A stretch of 11,333 nt of DNA from Planctomycetota bacterium (GCA_024278415.1 JAJRTI010000041.1:1-11333); one strand, 5' to 3'. Shown: positions 1 through 6,661, numbered from the stretch's first letter. Notes: generated by a model not told the origin, from the letters alone. A program made the numbers and translations.

Positions 1-268
1 CGGGTACCTCTACGTGCTGTCGCCCGGCGGGAAGGTGAAGTGGCAGGACCGCGCCGGCGCGGACGTCGTCGAGGTGGTGGTCTTAGCCGATGGGCCGTCG
101 CGATTGGCGTACTTCGATCGCGACAGGGTAGTGACGTTCGCGAGTGGAGACGGCGCTGAGCGCGTGCGCGTGATGCTGCCTTTCCAGCCCTTGTGTGCGA
201 TCGCGATGGGCTCGCGTGTGGTGGTAGGGGGGAAGGACGTGGTCGCGGTGGTGTTGCCCCCACGGTAG
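1..268 (+). CDS. C-terminal part of a beta-propeller-like (PQQ/WD40-style) protein, 5' truncated
   Basis: The frame is open from base 2 to a TAG at 266-268, giving the last 88 residues of a longer protein; the GTG at 14 is just an internal valine codon. The text alternates short beta strands with Gly/Asp turns. An opening GYLYVLSPGGKVKWQD segment resembles the strand pair seen in PQQ or quinoprotein-type propeller blades, and later stretches (RLAYFDRDRVVTFASGDG, SRVVVGGKDVVAVVLP) have the same rhythm. I infer that this is the end of a beta-propeller. The function cannot be told because the N-terminus, signal peptide and any partner domain lie outside the window. It converges on the Fe-ADH gene; 107 bp with two hairpins separate the two stop codons. 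It could instead be another all-beta repeat protein. Confidence 0.55.
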   Translation, partial: GYLYVLSPGGKVKWQDRAGADVVEVVVLADGPSRLAYFDRDRVVTFASGDGAERVRVMLPFQPLCAIAMGSRVVVGGKDVVAVVLPPR

Positions 269-321
269 GCGAGGCGGCCCCGGTTCGTAGCGCGCACGTG
301 AGTGCGTTCCGATGCGAGAAG

Positions 322-360
322 ACGCTCTTACGAGCGTGCTACAAGCGCGGCGGCCCGCGC
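322..360. terminator. Paired hairpins between convergent genes (bidirectional terminator candidate)
   Basis: Two perfect stems sit between the convergent stop codons at 268 and 376. The first is ACGCTC, loop TTAC, GAGCGT (322-337). The second is GCGCGG, loop CGGC, CCGCGC (345-360). No T-tract follows on either strand, so rho-independent function is only inferred from position. The segment 325-346 also resembles the 29-bp repeats at 10782-10839. Confidence 0.4.
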
Positions 361-375
361 CGCACAAGAAGCGTC

Positions 376-1497
376 CTACTGCGTCGCCTCCTCGAGCATA
401 ACCACAATGTCCCCCTTGCTCATCGGCTTGGGGTTCGCCTTGAGCGATCCGCTGGGGAGGCTCTCGTCTGCGATTGCCGGGATGTCCTCGGCCTTGATCC
501 CGCAGCGCTTCAGCGCACCAGCCACGCCGGCTTTCTCCAACAGGCGGTCGACGAACTCGATGAGCGGCTGGCCGACGATGGCGCTGAGCTGGTCGTACTT
601 GACGCCTGCCACGTCTTGGTTGAAGCGAATCGCATAAGGAAGCAACGCTCCACACACAAGCCCATGGGGGAGGTGGTAGCGGAAGCCCAGTGGATGAGCC
701 AAACCGTGGACGAGGCCCAGGCGCGCGTTGGCGAGCGCCATGCCGGCCATCAGGCTCCCGTTGGCCATGTTGCTCAGCGCTTCGGGATCTTCCCCATTGT
801 CGAGCGCAGCGGGAAGTCCCACAGCCAGGCACTTGAAGGCTTGCAGCGCGAGCGCGTCGGTGAGTGCCGTCGTGTTGCGCGAGGTGAAGGATTCGATGGC
901 CTGCGTGAGCGCGTCGAGGCCAGAGCTGGCCATGAGCGCTCGCGGCATGCCGCGCAAGAGGTCCGGGTCGACGATGGCTGTGCGCGGCCGGAGCGAGTCG
1001 CCGCGGATGCTCTTCTTGACGCCCCGGTCGGGATCGGACAGCACGCTGTTCGGCGTGACTTCGGAGCCCGTGCCGGCCGTCGTGGGCGCGGCGATGATGG
1101 GCAGCCCGCGTGGAGGGATCTCCGCGCCGGCGTGATGCTCGTGCACGGTGCGTTCGCTGAGCGCGAGGCCGGCGATGGCCTTGCCCACGTCCAGCGCGCT
1201 GCCGCCGCCAATGGCCACGACCACGTCGCATTTCGCGTCGCGGCACGCGCCGCGGCCGGCTTCCACGGTGTGCAAGCTCGGCTCAGGCTCGACTTGGTCG
1301 AAGACCTCCGCAGACACGCCCGCTTCTTGCATGAGAGACACGGCTTGATCAAGACGGCCAGTGCGCCGAAGCGCTGAGCGCCCGCAAACGAGAAGGGCAT
1401 GGCGCCCGAGGAGAGCCGTTTCCGCTCCAAGCTGATCGAAGGAGCCTGGTCCCGTCAGAACACGAGGTGGCAGAACGAACGCGGAAGGTTTAGACAT
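376..1497 (-). CDS. Iron-containing (group III) alcohol dehydrogenase family protein
   Basis: 373 aa, close to the usual ~380 of the Fe-ADH family (FucO, AdhB, YqhD relatives), which reduce or oxidise alcohols/aldehydes with NAD(P)H in the cytoplasm. Visible are the nucleotide-binding GGGSALDVGKAIA at 97-109, the APTTAGTGSEVT loop at 137-148, GLDALTQAIE at 193-202, and GLVHGLAHPLG with LPHG at 261-279. By alignment with FucO (Asp196, His200, His263, His277), the metal ligands would be Asp195, Gln199, His264 and His278. The second ligand is therefore Gln rather than His. An AGGAGGAG ribosome site (1507-1514) lies nine bases before the ATG and supports the start. It is the last gene of the minus-strand group, 111 bp after pyrE. 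Substrate is unknown; maleylacetate-reductase-like or polyol roles cannot be separated by eye. Confidence 0.92.
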   Translation of the reverse strand: MSKPSAFVLPPRVLTGPGSFDQLGAETALLGRHALLVCGRSALRRTGRLDQAVSLMQEAGVSAEVFDQVEPEPSLHTVEAGRGACRDAKCDVVVAIGGGSALDVGKAIAGLALSERTVHEHHAGAEIPPRGLPIIAAPTTAGTGSEVTPNSVLSDPDRGVKKSIRGDSLRPRTAIVDPDLLRGMPRALMASSGLDALTQAIESFTSRNTTALTDALALQAFKCLAVGLPAALDNGEDPEALSNMANGSLMAGMALANARLGLVHGLAHPLGFRYHLPHGLVCGALLPYAIRFNQDVAGVKYDQLSAIVGQPLIEFVDRLLEKAGVAGALKRCGIKAEDIPAIADESLPSGSLKANPKPMSKGDIVVMLEEATQ

Positions 1498-1566
1498 GGT
1501 TTAGTGCTCCTCCTGAACGGGGCGAAGCCGCGCCTCTGGTTGGAGCGGATCGCGAAGCCTCGGGAT

Positions 1567-1599
1567 CGTCCGCCGGAACGCGACGGCGTTCCGCTCCTG
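1567..1599. repeat. Dispersed intergenic repeat, copy 1, with perfect hairpin
   Basis: Thirty-three bases opening with CGTCCGCCGGAACGC and closing with CGCTCCTG. They match 5404-5436 at 28 of 33 positions in the same orientation. Inside lies a perfect 7-bp hairpin, GGAACGC, loop GACG, GCGTTCC (1575-1592). The element fills the gap between pyrE and Fe-ADH, so it may act as an intercistronic RNA hairpin. No transposase-like ends or target duplications are visible. Confidence 0.6.
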
Positions 1600-1608
1600 C
1601 GCGTGCAC

Positions 1609-2160
1609 TCACTTCCTCGGCTTGCCTTCGCCCGCCTTCTTGAGTTCGGACATGGTGAAGAGCGCCTTCATCTTGTAGCCGGCCTTGGCGATGTTGTCCT
1701 TGCCTCCGGCTTCGCGGTCCACAACGCACAGCACAAGCGCAATCTCCGCGCCCAGCTTGGCGAGTTCGCCGGTGGACTCGATCACTTGGCCGCCGCTGGT
1801 GATGACATCCTCGACCACGACGAGTCGCTTGCCCTTGAACTCGCCGCCTTCCACGAGGTTGCACGTGCCGTACGTCTTGGCCTCTTTGCGCACGTAGAAA
1901 GCCGGCAGGCCTGTCTCCAAGGACAGCGCGGTGGCGAGCGGCACGCCGCCCAACTCGAGCCCTGCTAGGCCATCGACGCGCTTGGGGAGGAGTTCCGCCA
2001 GCCCCTTGGCCAGCTTCTTCAGTAGCTTGGGCGGCGACTCGAAGCGATACTTGTCGAAGTATTCGTTGCTGGTAACGCCTGATCGGAGGAGGAACTCGCC
2101 GGTGAGGTGGGACGTGTCGTAGACTTGCTTGGCAAGGCGCTTCTTCTTGGGTTTATCCAT
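1609..2160 (-). CDS. pyrE: Orotate phosphoribosyltransferase
   Basis: 183 aa, within the normal bacterial PyrE range, without fusion to PyrF. The enzyme transfers ribose-5-phosphate from PRPP to orotate, giving OMP, the fifth step of de novo pyrimidine synthesis in the cytosol. The type I phosphoribosyltransferase PRPP loop is clear at 113-125 (LVVVEDVITSGGQ, with acidic pair Glu116-Asp117). Upstream come the family's GVTSNEYFDKYRF segment (28-40), a GLELGGVPLA phosphate-binding turn (67-76) and the basic RKEAKTYGT loop (91-99). The C-terminus is Lys-rich. The start is the only ATG before the conserved TSHLTGEFLLRSG segment; its ribosome site is weak (GGACC). It is preceded by its own candidate promoter at 2211-2239. 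No other pyrimidine gene is in the window. Confidence 0.95.
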   Translation of the reverse strand: MDKPKKKRLAKQVYDTSHLTGEFLLRSGVTSNEYFDKYRFESPPKLLKKLAKGLAELLPKRVDGLAGLELGGVPLATALSLETGLPAFYVRKEAKTYGTCNLVEGGEFKGKRLVVVEDVITSGGQVIESTGELAKLGAEIALVLCVVDREAGGKDNIAKAGYKMKALFTMSELKKAGEGKPRK

Positions 2161-2210
2161 GGTGGGGTCCGGTATGGCAAAGGGAACAGAGAGAGGTGAA
2201 TGGTGGGGCT

Positions 2211-2239
2211 AGTGTAATGCCTCGTGCGTGCTGCGGCAA
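2211..2239 (-). promoter_or_regulatory. Candidate sigma-70-type promoter of pyrE
   Basis: Read on the minus strand, TTGCCG (2239-2234) is followed after exactly 17 bases by TACACT (2216-2211). Each box matches four of six consensus bases. Transcription would begin near 2204, about 44 bases before the pyrE ATG at 2160. Confidence 0.4.
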
Positions 2240-2247
2240 TGCACTTG

Positions 2248-2288
2248 GAGCGAACGCAGAACAGGCGGGGTTCCTTCGTTCTGTGCTC
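2248..2288 (-). terminator. Imperfect hairpin overlapping the stop of the UroD-like gene
   Basis: GAGC (2248-2251) and CAGAAC (2257-2262) pair with GTTCTG (2278-2283) and GCTC (2285-2288), with a small internal asymmetry. The hairpin overlaps the TGA stop codon and precedes the pyrE promoter candidate. There is no T-tract, so termination is uncertain. Confidence 0.3.
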
Positions 2289-3360
2289 ATAGCGCATCTG
2301 TGCCCGGCTTGCCATAGTCGCTGATGGCGCGCACGATGGCCGCGTAGCTGCGCGCCCAGGAGTCACGGGGCACGTTCTCGGAAATCTGGATCTGGAGGCG
2401 GCCGGTGTGGCCGCCTTCGTGCAAGATCTGCATCGCAGCTTCGTATACGCCGGCGTCGTCCTGCAAGTGAACCGATGACGGAAAGTTGACCCCAAGCCGC
2501 ATCTGCGGCCATAGCCGGACCGCGTCCGCGACGCTCGTGTCGTTGTCCGGAGGCGGCGAAAAGGAGTCAAGCCCGCGGATGCCGGACCGCGTGATCTCGT
2601 CCCACAGCGGCTTCAGGTCGCCGTCCATGTGCACGAACACCGGCCGTTCACCCATCATCTCGACCAGCTCCCGATAGAGCGGCGCGCAGTATCTCGCAAA
2701 GTACGCCGGGCCGATAGCGGGAGCGGTGATGTTGTCCGCGATGTCCACAAAGGGCGCATCGGACTGCCTCGCACACTCGCCGATATGCCGGAATTGGCCG
2801 CTGAGCAGGTCGAACACTTCCGCCATCTGGTCCGGGCAATCAGCCATGAGGTACGCCAAGTTCTCGAGGCCCGTCCATTGGACCCAGAGTTGCTGATAGG
2901 GGCTGCGGCCCACGGACACAAGCGGCAGCCCATCGTCGCCACAGCCCTGCGCGTCCTGATGGTAACGCTCCGGCGCGGGATGGACCGTCGTGCGCCGGAG
3001 TAGCGCGATGAGCGCGTCGAGGTCTTGCGGTGTTTCGACAAAATGCTTGCGAACGGAACTGGAGTTGTACACCGGCTCGAACTCGCGCTCCTCGAAGATC
3101 GATCCAGCCGGCGTGTGGATCGTCGTGCTTTGGCAGGGCTTGCCGTCCCGCACGAAGTCCTTGCTGTCGCTGCCGCAATCGGTTCGTGTGACGCTGTGCA
3201 CGCTGGACCACTTGAGGATGCCAACGTTGTTGCGGCCCAATCGATCCCACACCACGTCGTTCGGCGCCGCGATGCCTGAGTATTGGACGAAGGGCACGCG
3301 ATCTTGCTCGCGGCCTTGGATAAAGGCGAGGATGCGCTCGCGGTGGGTCATGGCCGTCAT
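2287..3360 (-). CDS. Uroporphyrinogen decarboxylase-like (URO-D superfamily) protein, not HemE
   Basis: 357 aa, near the ~340-370 of the URO-D fold family, which includes HemE and corrinoid or zinc methyltransferases such as MtaA and CmuA. The family N-terminus MTHRERILAFIQGREQDRVP (4-23) is clear. So are the barrel strand VFVHMDGDLKPLWDEI (241-256) and the following GIRGLDSFSPPPDND (260-274). The HemE substrate motif with paired Arg (RQAGR type) near the N-terminus is absent, so haem synthesis is unlikely. The zinc site of MtaA-like enzymes (His-x-Cys plus a late Cys) is also not visible: the equivalent spot reads His244-Met-Asp246, and the last Cys in the protein is Cys225. Reaction unknown. 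The start at 3360 has a weak ribosome site; Met4 (3351) would remove three residues and fits the family N-terminus equally well. No methyltransferase or corrinoid partner is adjacent. Confidence 0.85.
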   Translation of the reverse strand: MTAMTHRERILAFIQGREQDRVPFVQYSGIAAPNDVVWDRLGRNNVGILKWSSVHSVTRTDCGSDSKDFVRDGKPCQSTTIHTPAGSIFEEREFEPVYNSSSVRKHFVETPQDLDALIALLRRTTVHPAPERYHQDAQGCGDDGLPLVSVGRSPYQQLWVQWTGLENLAYLMADCPDQMAEVFDLLSGQFRHIGECARQSDAPFVDIADNITAPAIGPAYFARYCAPLYRELVEMMGERPVFVHMDGDLKPLWDEITRSGIRGLDSFSPPPDNDTSVADAVRLWPQMRLGVNFPSSVHLQDDAGVYEAAMQILHEGGHTGRLQIQISENVPRDSWARSYAAIVRAISDYGKPGTDAL

Positions 3361-3440
3361 CGTGTGCCTACGGAAAGAGGAGTCCGGATAGGGCCATCCC
3401 TAACGGGGGAATGCGGAACGCACGAGTAGCCACTAGTAAG

Positions 3441-3559
3441 GCGGGACCGGGATGGGCCTCGTGCATTTCCGGTTCCCCTTCAGGGGACGTTGGACTCGCG
3501 CATCCTCGTGCCCCTTTGGGGCAGACGCCCAGGGCCATACCGGCCACGATCGGTCCCGC
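3441..3559. repeat. 119-bp structured element bounded by 9-bp inverted repeats
   Basis: Perfect 9-bp ends, GCGGGACCG (3441-3449) and CGGTCCCGC (3551-3559), enclose two perfect internal hairpins: CCCCT-TC-AGGGG (3475-3486) and GCCCC-TTT-GGGGC (3510-3522). CCTCGTGC also occurs twice in direct orientation (3457-3464 and 3504-3511). The layout suits a folded RNA, a REP-like cluster or a small non-autonomous element. No target-site duplication is evident. It lies upstream of the candidate hydrolase promoter, so it is probably not that gene's leader. Confidence 0.5.
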
Positions 3560-3623
3560 GGCACGATGCAAGCCAACAACGCAATGCCCCTCCATGGCAA
3601 GCCTGTAGCTCTCACGCGGACGA

Positions 3624-3629
3624 TATACT
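3624..3629 (+). promoter_or_regulatory. Candidate -10 box of the hydrolase gene
   Basis: TATACT matches the -10 consensus at five of six bases. It would place the transcript start near 3636, about 40 bases before the ATG at 3676. No convincing -35 lies 16-18 bases upstream, so this is weak or activator-dependent if real. Confidence 0.3.
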
Positions 3630-3675
3630 ATCATGCCGACTTCGGGAGAGAAACTTACCGCCCCAGGAGACCAAC

Positions 3676-5376
3676 ATGGGAAACCCAGAGAGCCGCTTTG
3701 GCATGGTTATCGAGCGCGACGTGGAGATGCGCATGCGCGACGGTGTTGTCCTTCGCGGCAACGTCTTTCGGCCCGCGCGTGAGGGCCGGTATCCCGGGCT
3801 GTTGATGCGCACTCCGTATGGCAAGGCCGGAGGCGGGTTCGACCGCTTCGTGCGGTCGGGCTACGCCGTCGTGACCCAGGACACACGCGGGCGGTACGCG
3901 TCCGATGGCGAGTTTTCGGTCTTCACCGTCGAGGACACGGGCGACGCGGAGGACGGATACGACTCCGTCGAGTGGCTTGCGGCACAGCCGTACTGCAACG
4001 GCAAGGTCGGCACGTTCGGCCCGTCGTACAACGCATGGATGCAGTGGCAACTGGCGAAGCTGCGGCCGCCAAGCCTCGTGGCCATGTGCGCGGACACCAT
4101 CCCGCTTGAACTCACCGAAGTGGACTGGTGGGGCGGGTTCCGCCCGGGCCGGCGTATCCGGTGGTGGCTCACGACCATCGCGCCTGACCTGCGGCGTCGC
4201 GAGGGGCTGCCCAAGCCGCACACACCGGGAGAAGCCGTCGCGATCTGGGACGAACTGGAGCACGGCCGCTGGCTCGGATTGCTGCCGTGGATCAAGATCG
4301 TGGACTACTTGCCCAAGCGCCTGGCCGAGTTCGTGGACGATTGGCTGCGCCACCCCAATCGCAGGCCGTGGCGGTTCGACGAAGTCCACAAAGAGGTGGA
4401 GGTGCCGAACCTCGACTTCAGCGGGTGGTACGACCACTGCGGCGGCACCATGGCGCACCTCAAGCTCATGCAGCAACACGCGCGCACGGAGACCGCACGC
4501 AAGCACACGAAGCTCATCATTACACCGACCAACCACGGCGGCACGGGCAAGCGCAAGTTTGGGGACATCGACTACGGCCCGGCGGCAGAGTTCGACAAGA
4601 ACGATGTCATTCTCCGCTGGTTCGACTATTGGCTCAGGGGCGTGGATAACGGCATGGTGCGCGAGCCCGCGTGCCAGTACTTCGTGATGGGCTCGTGCGA
4701 GTGGAAGGCCGCGGACACGTGGCCACCCGATGGGCTGGCTGAAGCCGCCTACTACCTGCACAGCGACGGCACGGCGAATCCCGCCTGCGCCGCGGGGGCA
4801 TTGGATGCGGAGGCGCCGGGAGACGAGCCAGCGGATTCTTACACCTACGACCCAGTGGATCCGGCGCCGACGTTGTGGACGCGCAGCCTGTTCACGCTGC
4901 CCTCCGACCGGCGGAAGCTCGAGCACCGGCCCGACATCCTCTACTACCTGACGCCTCCGCTGAAAGACGAAGTGGAGGTGGTCGGCTACCCGGAGGTCGT
5001 GCTGTACGCGGCATCGTCCGCCCCGGACACCGACTTCTTCGCCCGGCTCGTGGACGACGACCCTGAGGGCCAGGCGATCGAGATCTGCTACGGCATGGTG
5101 CGCGCGCGGCACCGGCATTCGTTCGACGTGGAAGAGCTGATCGAGCCGGGGAAGGTTTACGAGTTCCGCATCCAGCTCGGCGCGACGGCTTGCCGATTCC
5201 GAAAAGGCCACCGCATTCGCTTGGAGATCACGAGCAGCGACTTCCCTAACCACGACCGCAACCACAACACGGGAAAGAACGACCTGCTGGACGCGGAACT
5301 CCGCGTCGCCGTGCAGCAAGTGCACCACCGCGCGGCATGTCCATCGCGGCTCATTCTCCCAGTAAGCGATGTGTAG
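3676..5376 (+). CDS. CocE/NonD family alpha/beta-hydrolase (X-Pro dipeptidyl-peptidase S15 type)
   Basis: 566 aa, typical of the CocE/NonD group of serine hydrolases that cleave esters or amides of small molecules or peptides. The peptidase S15 alpha/beta-hydrolase domain covers about 8-290: MRTPYGK at 44-50 (Tyr48 matching the oxyanion-hole Tyr of CocE), DTRGRYASDGEF at 69-80, the nucleophile elbow GTFGPSYNA with Ser117 at 112-120, GWYD with Asp253, and NHGG with His287. A C-terminal jelly-roll domain spans about 415-560 (ILYYLTPPL, DTDFFARLVDDDP, SSDFPNHDRN). The family's usual GxSYxG elbow ends here in Ala120 instead of Gly. I see no signal peptide, so it is probably cytoplasmic. The ATG at 3676 is preferred over an upstream TTG (3490), because AGGAG at 3665-3669 precedes it and homology begins just after it. 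The substrate cannot be deduced; the gene appears monocistronic. Confidence 0.92.
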   Translation: MGNPESRFGMVIERDVEMRMRDGVVLRGNVFRPAREGRYPGLLMRTPYGKAGGGFDRFVRSGYAVVTQDTRGRYASDGEFSVFTVEDTGDAEDGYDSVEWLAAQPYCNGKVGTFGPSYNAWMQWQLAKLRPPSLVAMCADTIPLELTEVDWWGGFRPGRRIRWWLTTIAPDLRRREGLPKPHTPGEAVAIWDELEHGRWLGLLPWIKIVDYLPKRLAEFVDDWLRHPNRRPWRFDEVHKEVEVPNLDFSGWYDHCGGTMAHLKLMQQHARTETARKHTKLIITPTNHGGTGKRKFGDIDYGPAAEFDKNDVILRWFDYWLRGVDNGMVREPACQYFVMGSCEWKAADTWPPDGLAEAAYYLHSDGTANPACAAGALDAEAPGDEPADSYTYDPVDPAPTLWTRSLFTLPSDRRKLEHRPDILYYLTPPLKDEVEVVGYPEVVLYAASSAPDTDFFARLVDDDPEGQAIEICYGMVRARHRHSFDVEELIEPGKVYEFRIQLGATACRFRKGHRIRLEITSSDFPNHDRNHNTGKNDLLDAELRVAVQQVHHRAACPSRLILPVSDV

Positions 5377-5388
5377 GAATGGGCGTGA

Positions 5389-5410
5389 GCGGACGGCCTT
5401 CGCCGTCCGC
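5389..5410 (+). terminator. Terminator hairpin after the hydrolase gene
   Basis: A perfect 9-bp stem, GCGGACGGC, loop CTTC, GCCGTCCGC, begins 12 bases after the TAG stop. The CTTC loop and GC-rich stem are terminator-like, but no U-tract follows. Its right arm overlaps the dispersed repeat at 5404-5436. Confidence 0.5.
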
Positions 5411-5436
5411 CGGAACGCAAAGGCGCGGCGCTCCTG
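5404..5436. repeat. Dispersed intergenic repeat, copy 2
   Basis: Same-orientation relative of 1567-1599, sharing CGTCCGCCGGAACGC exactly and ending in the shared CGCTCCTG, 28 of 33 bases identical overall. Here the internal hairpin is lost because GCGTTCC has become GCGCGGC. A longer pairing, GGAAC (5412-5416) with GTTCC (5438-5442), remains possible. Confidence 0.6.
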
Positions 5437-5519
5437 GGTTCCGCGCCAAGTAACAAAACGACCTCTGTGGGTGATAGAAGGCTGCGCGCCCCCTCAACCG
5501 CGCCGACGGATGGCTGCCC

Positions 5520-5548
5520 TTGCCAACCGATCGCCAATTGGTGATAAT
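5520..5548 (+). promoter_or_regulatory. Sigma-70-type promoter of rmlA
   Basis: TTGCCA (5520-5525) and GATAAT (5543-5548) each match consensus at five of six bases and are separated by the optimal 17 bases. The predicted start near 5555 gives a leader of about 39 bases before the ATG at 5594. This is the best-looking promoter in the window. Confidence 0.6.
5530..5545. promoter_or_regulatory. Palindrome overlapping the rmlA promoter (operator candidate)
   Basis: ATCGCCAATTGGTGAT is a 16-bp palindrome broken at only one base pair, with the perfect core CCAATTGG. It covers the spacer and the first bases of the -10 box, where a repressor dimer would block polymerase. No regulator gene is nearby, so the role is inferred from position. 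Confidence 0.35.
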
Positions 5549-5593
5549 GTCCGCTCTATGCCCTGACCTTCACTAGCAGGATGCCTTGACGAC

Positions 5594-6661
5594 ATGAAAG
5601 CCCTCATCACAGCCGGCGGCCATGGCACGCGCCTGAGGCCGATCACGCACACCAGCAACAAGCACCTCATCCCCATCGCGAACAAGCCGATGATCCACTT
5701 CGCTCTTGAGTACGTAGTGGACGCGGGGGTGCGGGAGGTGGGGATCGTGTGCAACCCCAACGACATGGAGCTTCGGGACGCACTTGGCGACGGTTCCGCG
5801 TTTGGCGCGTCGATCACGTATATCGAGCAAGAGGCGCCCCTGGGCCTCGCGCACGTCGTCAAGATCGCACAGCCGTTCATTGGCGACGAGCCGTTCGTCT
5901 TCTACCTTGGCGACAACATCATCGTGGGGGGCATCACGAAGTTTGTCGAGGAGTTCGAGGCGAACCAAGCGAACTGCCAACTCGTGCTCGCCAAGGTGAA
6001 AGACCCGGAGCGGTTCGGTGTGCCAGAGATCGGCCCAGACGGCCGCATCCTCTCCATCGAGGAGAAGCCTGAACATCCCAAGAGCCGCTACGCGGTAACC
6101 GGCATCTACGTGTACGATAGTTCGATCTTCGACGCGGTCAATAGCATCCAGCCCTCGGCCCGCGGCGAACTCGAAATCTCCGACGCACACCAGTATCTGC
6201 TGTCCAACGGCATGAAGGTCTGCTACTCAGAGATCACCGGCTGGTGGAAGGATACCGGCAAGCCATCGGACCTGCTCCAGGCGAACCATCTCGTGCTCGA
6301 GAATATGGAGTCGCGTATCGAAGGGAACGTGGATGAGGAGAGCACCCTCACCGGGCGGGTCGTCGTCGAGCCCGGCGCAAAGATCGTCAACAGCCATATC
6401 CGCGGCCCGGTCGCGCTGGGGGCGAACGTGTGCGTTGAAAACTCGTACATTGGCCCCTACACGGCCATCGCGCATGATTGTGTGATCCGCAATAGCGAGG
6501 TCGAATACAGCATCATCATGCAAGAGTCGCAGATCCTCGACGTGGGCATTCGCATCGAGAACTCGCTCCTCGGCCGTGACGTGCAGATCGTGCGCTCGGC
6601 CGCCAAGCCGCGCACGCACAAGTTTATGATCGGCGACCAAAGCCGAGTCGAAGTCGTCTAG
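5594..6661 (+). CDS. rmlA: Glucose-1-phosphate thymidylyltransferase, long form
   Basis: 355 aa, the length of the RmlA-long/StrD-type group, against ~290 for classic RmlA. The family joins dTTP and glucose-1-phosphate into dTDP-glucose, the entry point to dTDP-rhamnose and other deoxysugars. The nucleotidyltransferase domain shows GGHGTRLRP at 8-16, SNKHLIPIANKP at 21-32 with Lys23, the metal-binding LGDN with Asp107, EEKP at 156-159, and the late WWKDTG with Asp220. From about 245 to 340 comes the extra left-handed beta-helix of the long form, with hexapeptide-like steps (VVVEPGAKIVNSHIRG, VSIGP-style turns such as NSYIGPYTAI). AGGA (5577-5580) is a distant ribosome site. No rmlB, rmlC or rmlD accompanies it, so the downstream sugar is unknown. 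It leads a likely operon with the small zinc-finger gene 42 bp downstream. Confidence 0.93.
   Translation: MKALITAGGHGTRLRPITHTSNKHLIPIANKPMIHFALEYVVDAGVREVGIVCNPNDMELRDALGDGSAFGASITYIEQEAPLGLAHVVKIAQPFIGDEPFVFYLGDNIIVGGITKFVEEFEANQANCQLVLAKVKDPERFGVPEIGPDGRILSIEEKPEHPKSRYAVTGIYVYDSSIFDAVNSIQPSARGELEISDAHQYLLSNGMKVCYSEITGWWKDTGKPSDLLQANHLVLENMESRIEGNVDEESTLTGRVVVEPGAKIVNSHIRGPVALGANVCVENSYIGPYTAIAHDCVIRNSEVEYSIIMQESQILDVGIRIENSLLGRDVQIVRSAAKPRTHKFMIGDQSRVEVV

Larger units (their letters stand above)
3361..3675. other. 315-bp divergent intergenic region without a gene
   Basis: This gap separates the divergent UroD-like and hydrolase genes. From left to right it holds a poorly conserved relative of the 29-bp repeat (3426-3443), a 119-bp inverted-repeat element (3441-3559), a candidate -10 box (3624-3629) and the hydrolase ribosome site AGGAG (3665-3669). 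An 88-codon minus-strand reading frame crosses the repeat element but shows no protein character. I found no clear promoter for the UroD-like gene. Confidence 0.6.

Noticed and set aside
193..1377. 394-codon plus-strand frame opposite the Fe-ADH gene
   Set aside because: Shadow of Fe-ADH. It overlaps the upstream propeller gene end and the hairpin gap, and the translation has no domain character.
2287..3360. Annotation as hemE
   Set aside because: The HemE substrate-binding N-terminal Arg motif is absent; only the shared URO-D fold is supported.
3368..3634. 88-codon minus-strand frame in the divergent gap
   Set aside because: Nearly all of it is the translated inverted-repeat element. No ribosome site or protein family is evident.
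3490..3675. N-terminal extension of the hydrolase from a TTG at 3490
   Set aside because: It would translate through the inverted-repeat element and the candidate promoter. Homology and the AGGAG ribosome site both point to ATG 3676.
3655..5328. 557-codon minus-strand reading frame antisense to the hydrolase gene
   Set aside because: It mirrors the codon pattern of a clearly homologous plus-strand gene in GC-rich DNA. Its protein is Arg/Val/His-rich with no family resemblance.
5369..5566. 65-codon plus-strand frame after the hydrolase
   Set aside because: It consists of the terminator hairpin, the dispersed repeat and the rmlA promoter region, and is Arg/Ala/Pro-rich without a ribosome site.
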